The notes beneath the pieces were generated by a model. The model saw only the letters and a program-made list of their open reading frames with translations. It was not told the origin of the DNA and searched no databases. A program made the translations under genes and the position numbers. Source: Plasmodium brasilianum (lineage: Eukaryota; Apicomplexa; Aconoidasida; Haemosporida; Plasmodiidae). From it: DNA of 64,000 nt. Below are positions 63,255-64,000 of the stretch, piece by piece. The stretch lies in contig NC_090127.1 of assembly GCF_023973825.1 (NCBI RefSeq), positions 1,646,001-1,710,000 of the forward strand, given 5' to 3'. The stretch's first letter is position 1; every line of letters starts with the position of its first letter.

Positions 63255-64000
63255 TTTTTTTTTTTTTTTCTAATTTGTCTTTGTTCTTTCCTCTTATTCA
63301 TGTATTATTATATTATTTTATGAGACATTTATTAAAAACAAAATAAACTTATTTAATTAATGAAAATAAAAAAAGTGTAGAATACAAAAAATAAAAAAAA
63401 AAGAATAAAGAAGAAAAACGAAATACGAAAAAAGGAAAATGATATACGAAAAAAGAAAAATGAAATACAAAAAATGAAAAATTATATATGAAAAAAGAAA
63501 AACGATATAAGAAAAAAGAAAAATCGTATAAAAAATAAGAAGAATGATATAAAAAAAAAGAGGAACGATATCAGAAAAAAGAAGAACGATATACGAAAAA
63601 AGAATTAATTTACCTTTTAACTATGGCACACGTGCACACATTTATTGTATTCACTTTAGAAAGAATTTCTTCAACAGAGGATTATGCAACTCGCTTACTA
63701 TTTTTGTATACATATGTTTTCGAGTATTTTATTTTTAAATAAATATTTTTTATGATTTATCTATAAAAAAAGAAAAGCACTCATTCTCCAGTAGGCTAAA
63801 AAGTTGAATGATTTTACAAATATAAGTTTAACTTAAACTTTCTGGTTTTTTATCAAGGTTTTTTTATTTTTTTATTTTTTTATTTTTTTTTTATTTTGTT
63901 TATAATATTTCCATGGAAAATTAAATTGAACATGTTACATTAAAATAAAGAGATTGAAATTTCCAAAATTTCTAATAAAGGCTATTTTACAGGGCTTTTT
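63255..64000. other. Upstream region of the CCCH gene
   Basis: About 750 bases to the window edge, starting with poly(T) on the plus strand (an A-rich leader for the gene) and holding the A/G-rich repeat block at 63405-63605. No further gene seen before the edge. Confidence 0.6.
63405..63605. repeat. Imperfect 20- to 22-bp A-rich repeat
   Basis: About nine or ten degenerate units of GAAAAAAGAAAAATGATATA type (variants with AACGATATA, AATCGTATA). Located 150-350 bases upstream of the CCCH start codon. Confidence 0.8.

Overview
The window is a stretch of an apicomplexan nuclear chromosome, almost certainly a Plasmodium species. Evidence: extreme A+T content, long poly(dA)/poly(dT) and (TA)n tracts between genes, many short phase-conserved introns with pyrimidine-rich acceptors, Asn/Lys-rich low-complexity inserts, and an uninterrupted series of genes whose order matches, as I recall it, an internal part of P. 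falciparum chromosome 12 (roughly PF3D7_1218400 to beyond PF3D7_1219700). No var, rif, rRNA or tRNA gene is visible. The species is not P. falciparum (see below); a P. malariae-like genome would fit, but the species cannot be fixed from this window.

Layout, left to right. Minus strand: 3'-truncated triose-phosphate-transporter/SLC35-family gene (1-2047, seven exons), a divergent dynamin-like GTPase (4085-8121, five exons), cytosolic-type arginyl-tRNA synthetase (10483-13946, seven exons), an unknown coiled-coil protein (15091-16887), a secreted LamG-fold protein matching the position of ookinete protein PSOP17 (17954-20366, six exons) and a LisH/beta-propeller protein (21972-24272). Plus strand: formin 2 with a PTEN-like N-terminus (28673-36895) and clathrin heavy chain (39717-45551). 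Minus: a P4-type phospholipid flippase, ATP2 (46757 to about 51937), and a PEBP/RKIP protein (55215-55787). Plus: ribulose-phosphate 3-epimerase (59638-60321). Minus: a CCCH zinc-finger protein (61821-63254). I assembled the exon structures by hand from splice signals and reading phase; the summed exon lengths of the arginyl-tRNA synthetase, dynamin and LamG genes are exact multiples of three.

The genes do not form an operon; they are independent housekeeping and stage-specific units. Several share membrane-traffic and cytoskeletal themes (dynamin, clathrin, formin, flippase).

The most interesting points are: (a) only about 1.2 kb separates clathrin heavy chain from ATP2, the place where P. 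falciparum carries an internal var/rif cluster; (b) several GC-elevated, splice-flanked open segments in the long intergenic regions (38262-38915, 57482-57846, also 37166-37296, 46683-46760, 54180-54660 and 59290-59410) that look like unannotated small exons or RNAs; (c) a degenerate G4 motif in the dynamin and a dead phosphatase P-loop in formin 2; (d) several recent-looking tandem arrays (22-bp, 19-bp, 10-bp, a perfect 52-bp duplication). I found no CRISPR, mobile element or clearly novel multi-gene system.
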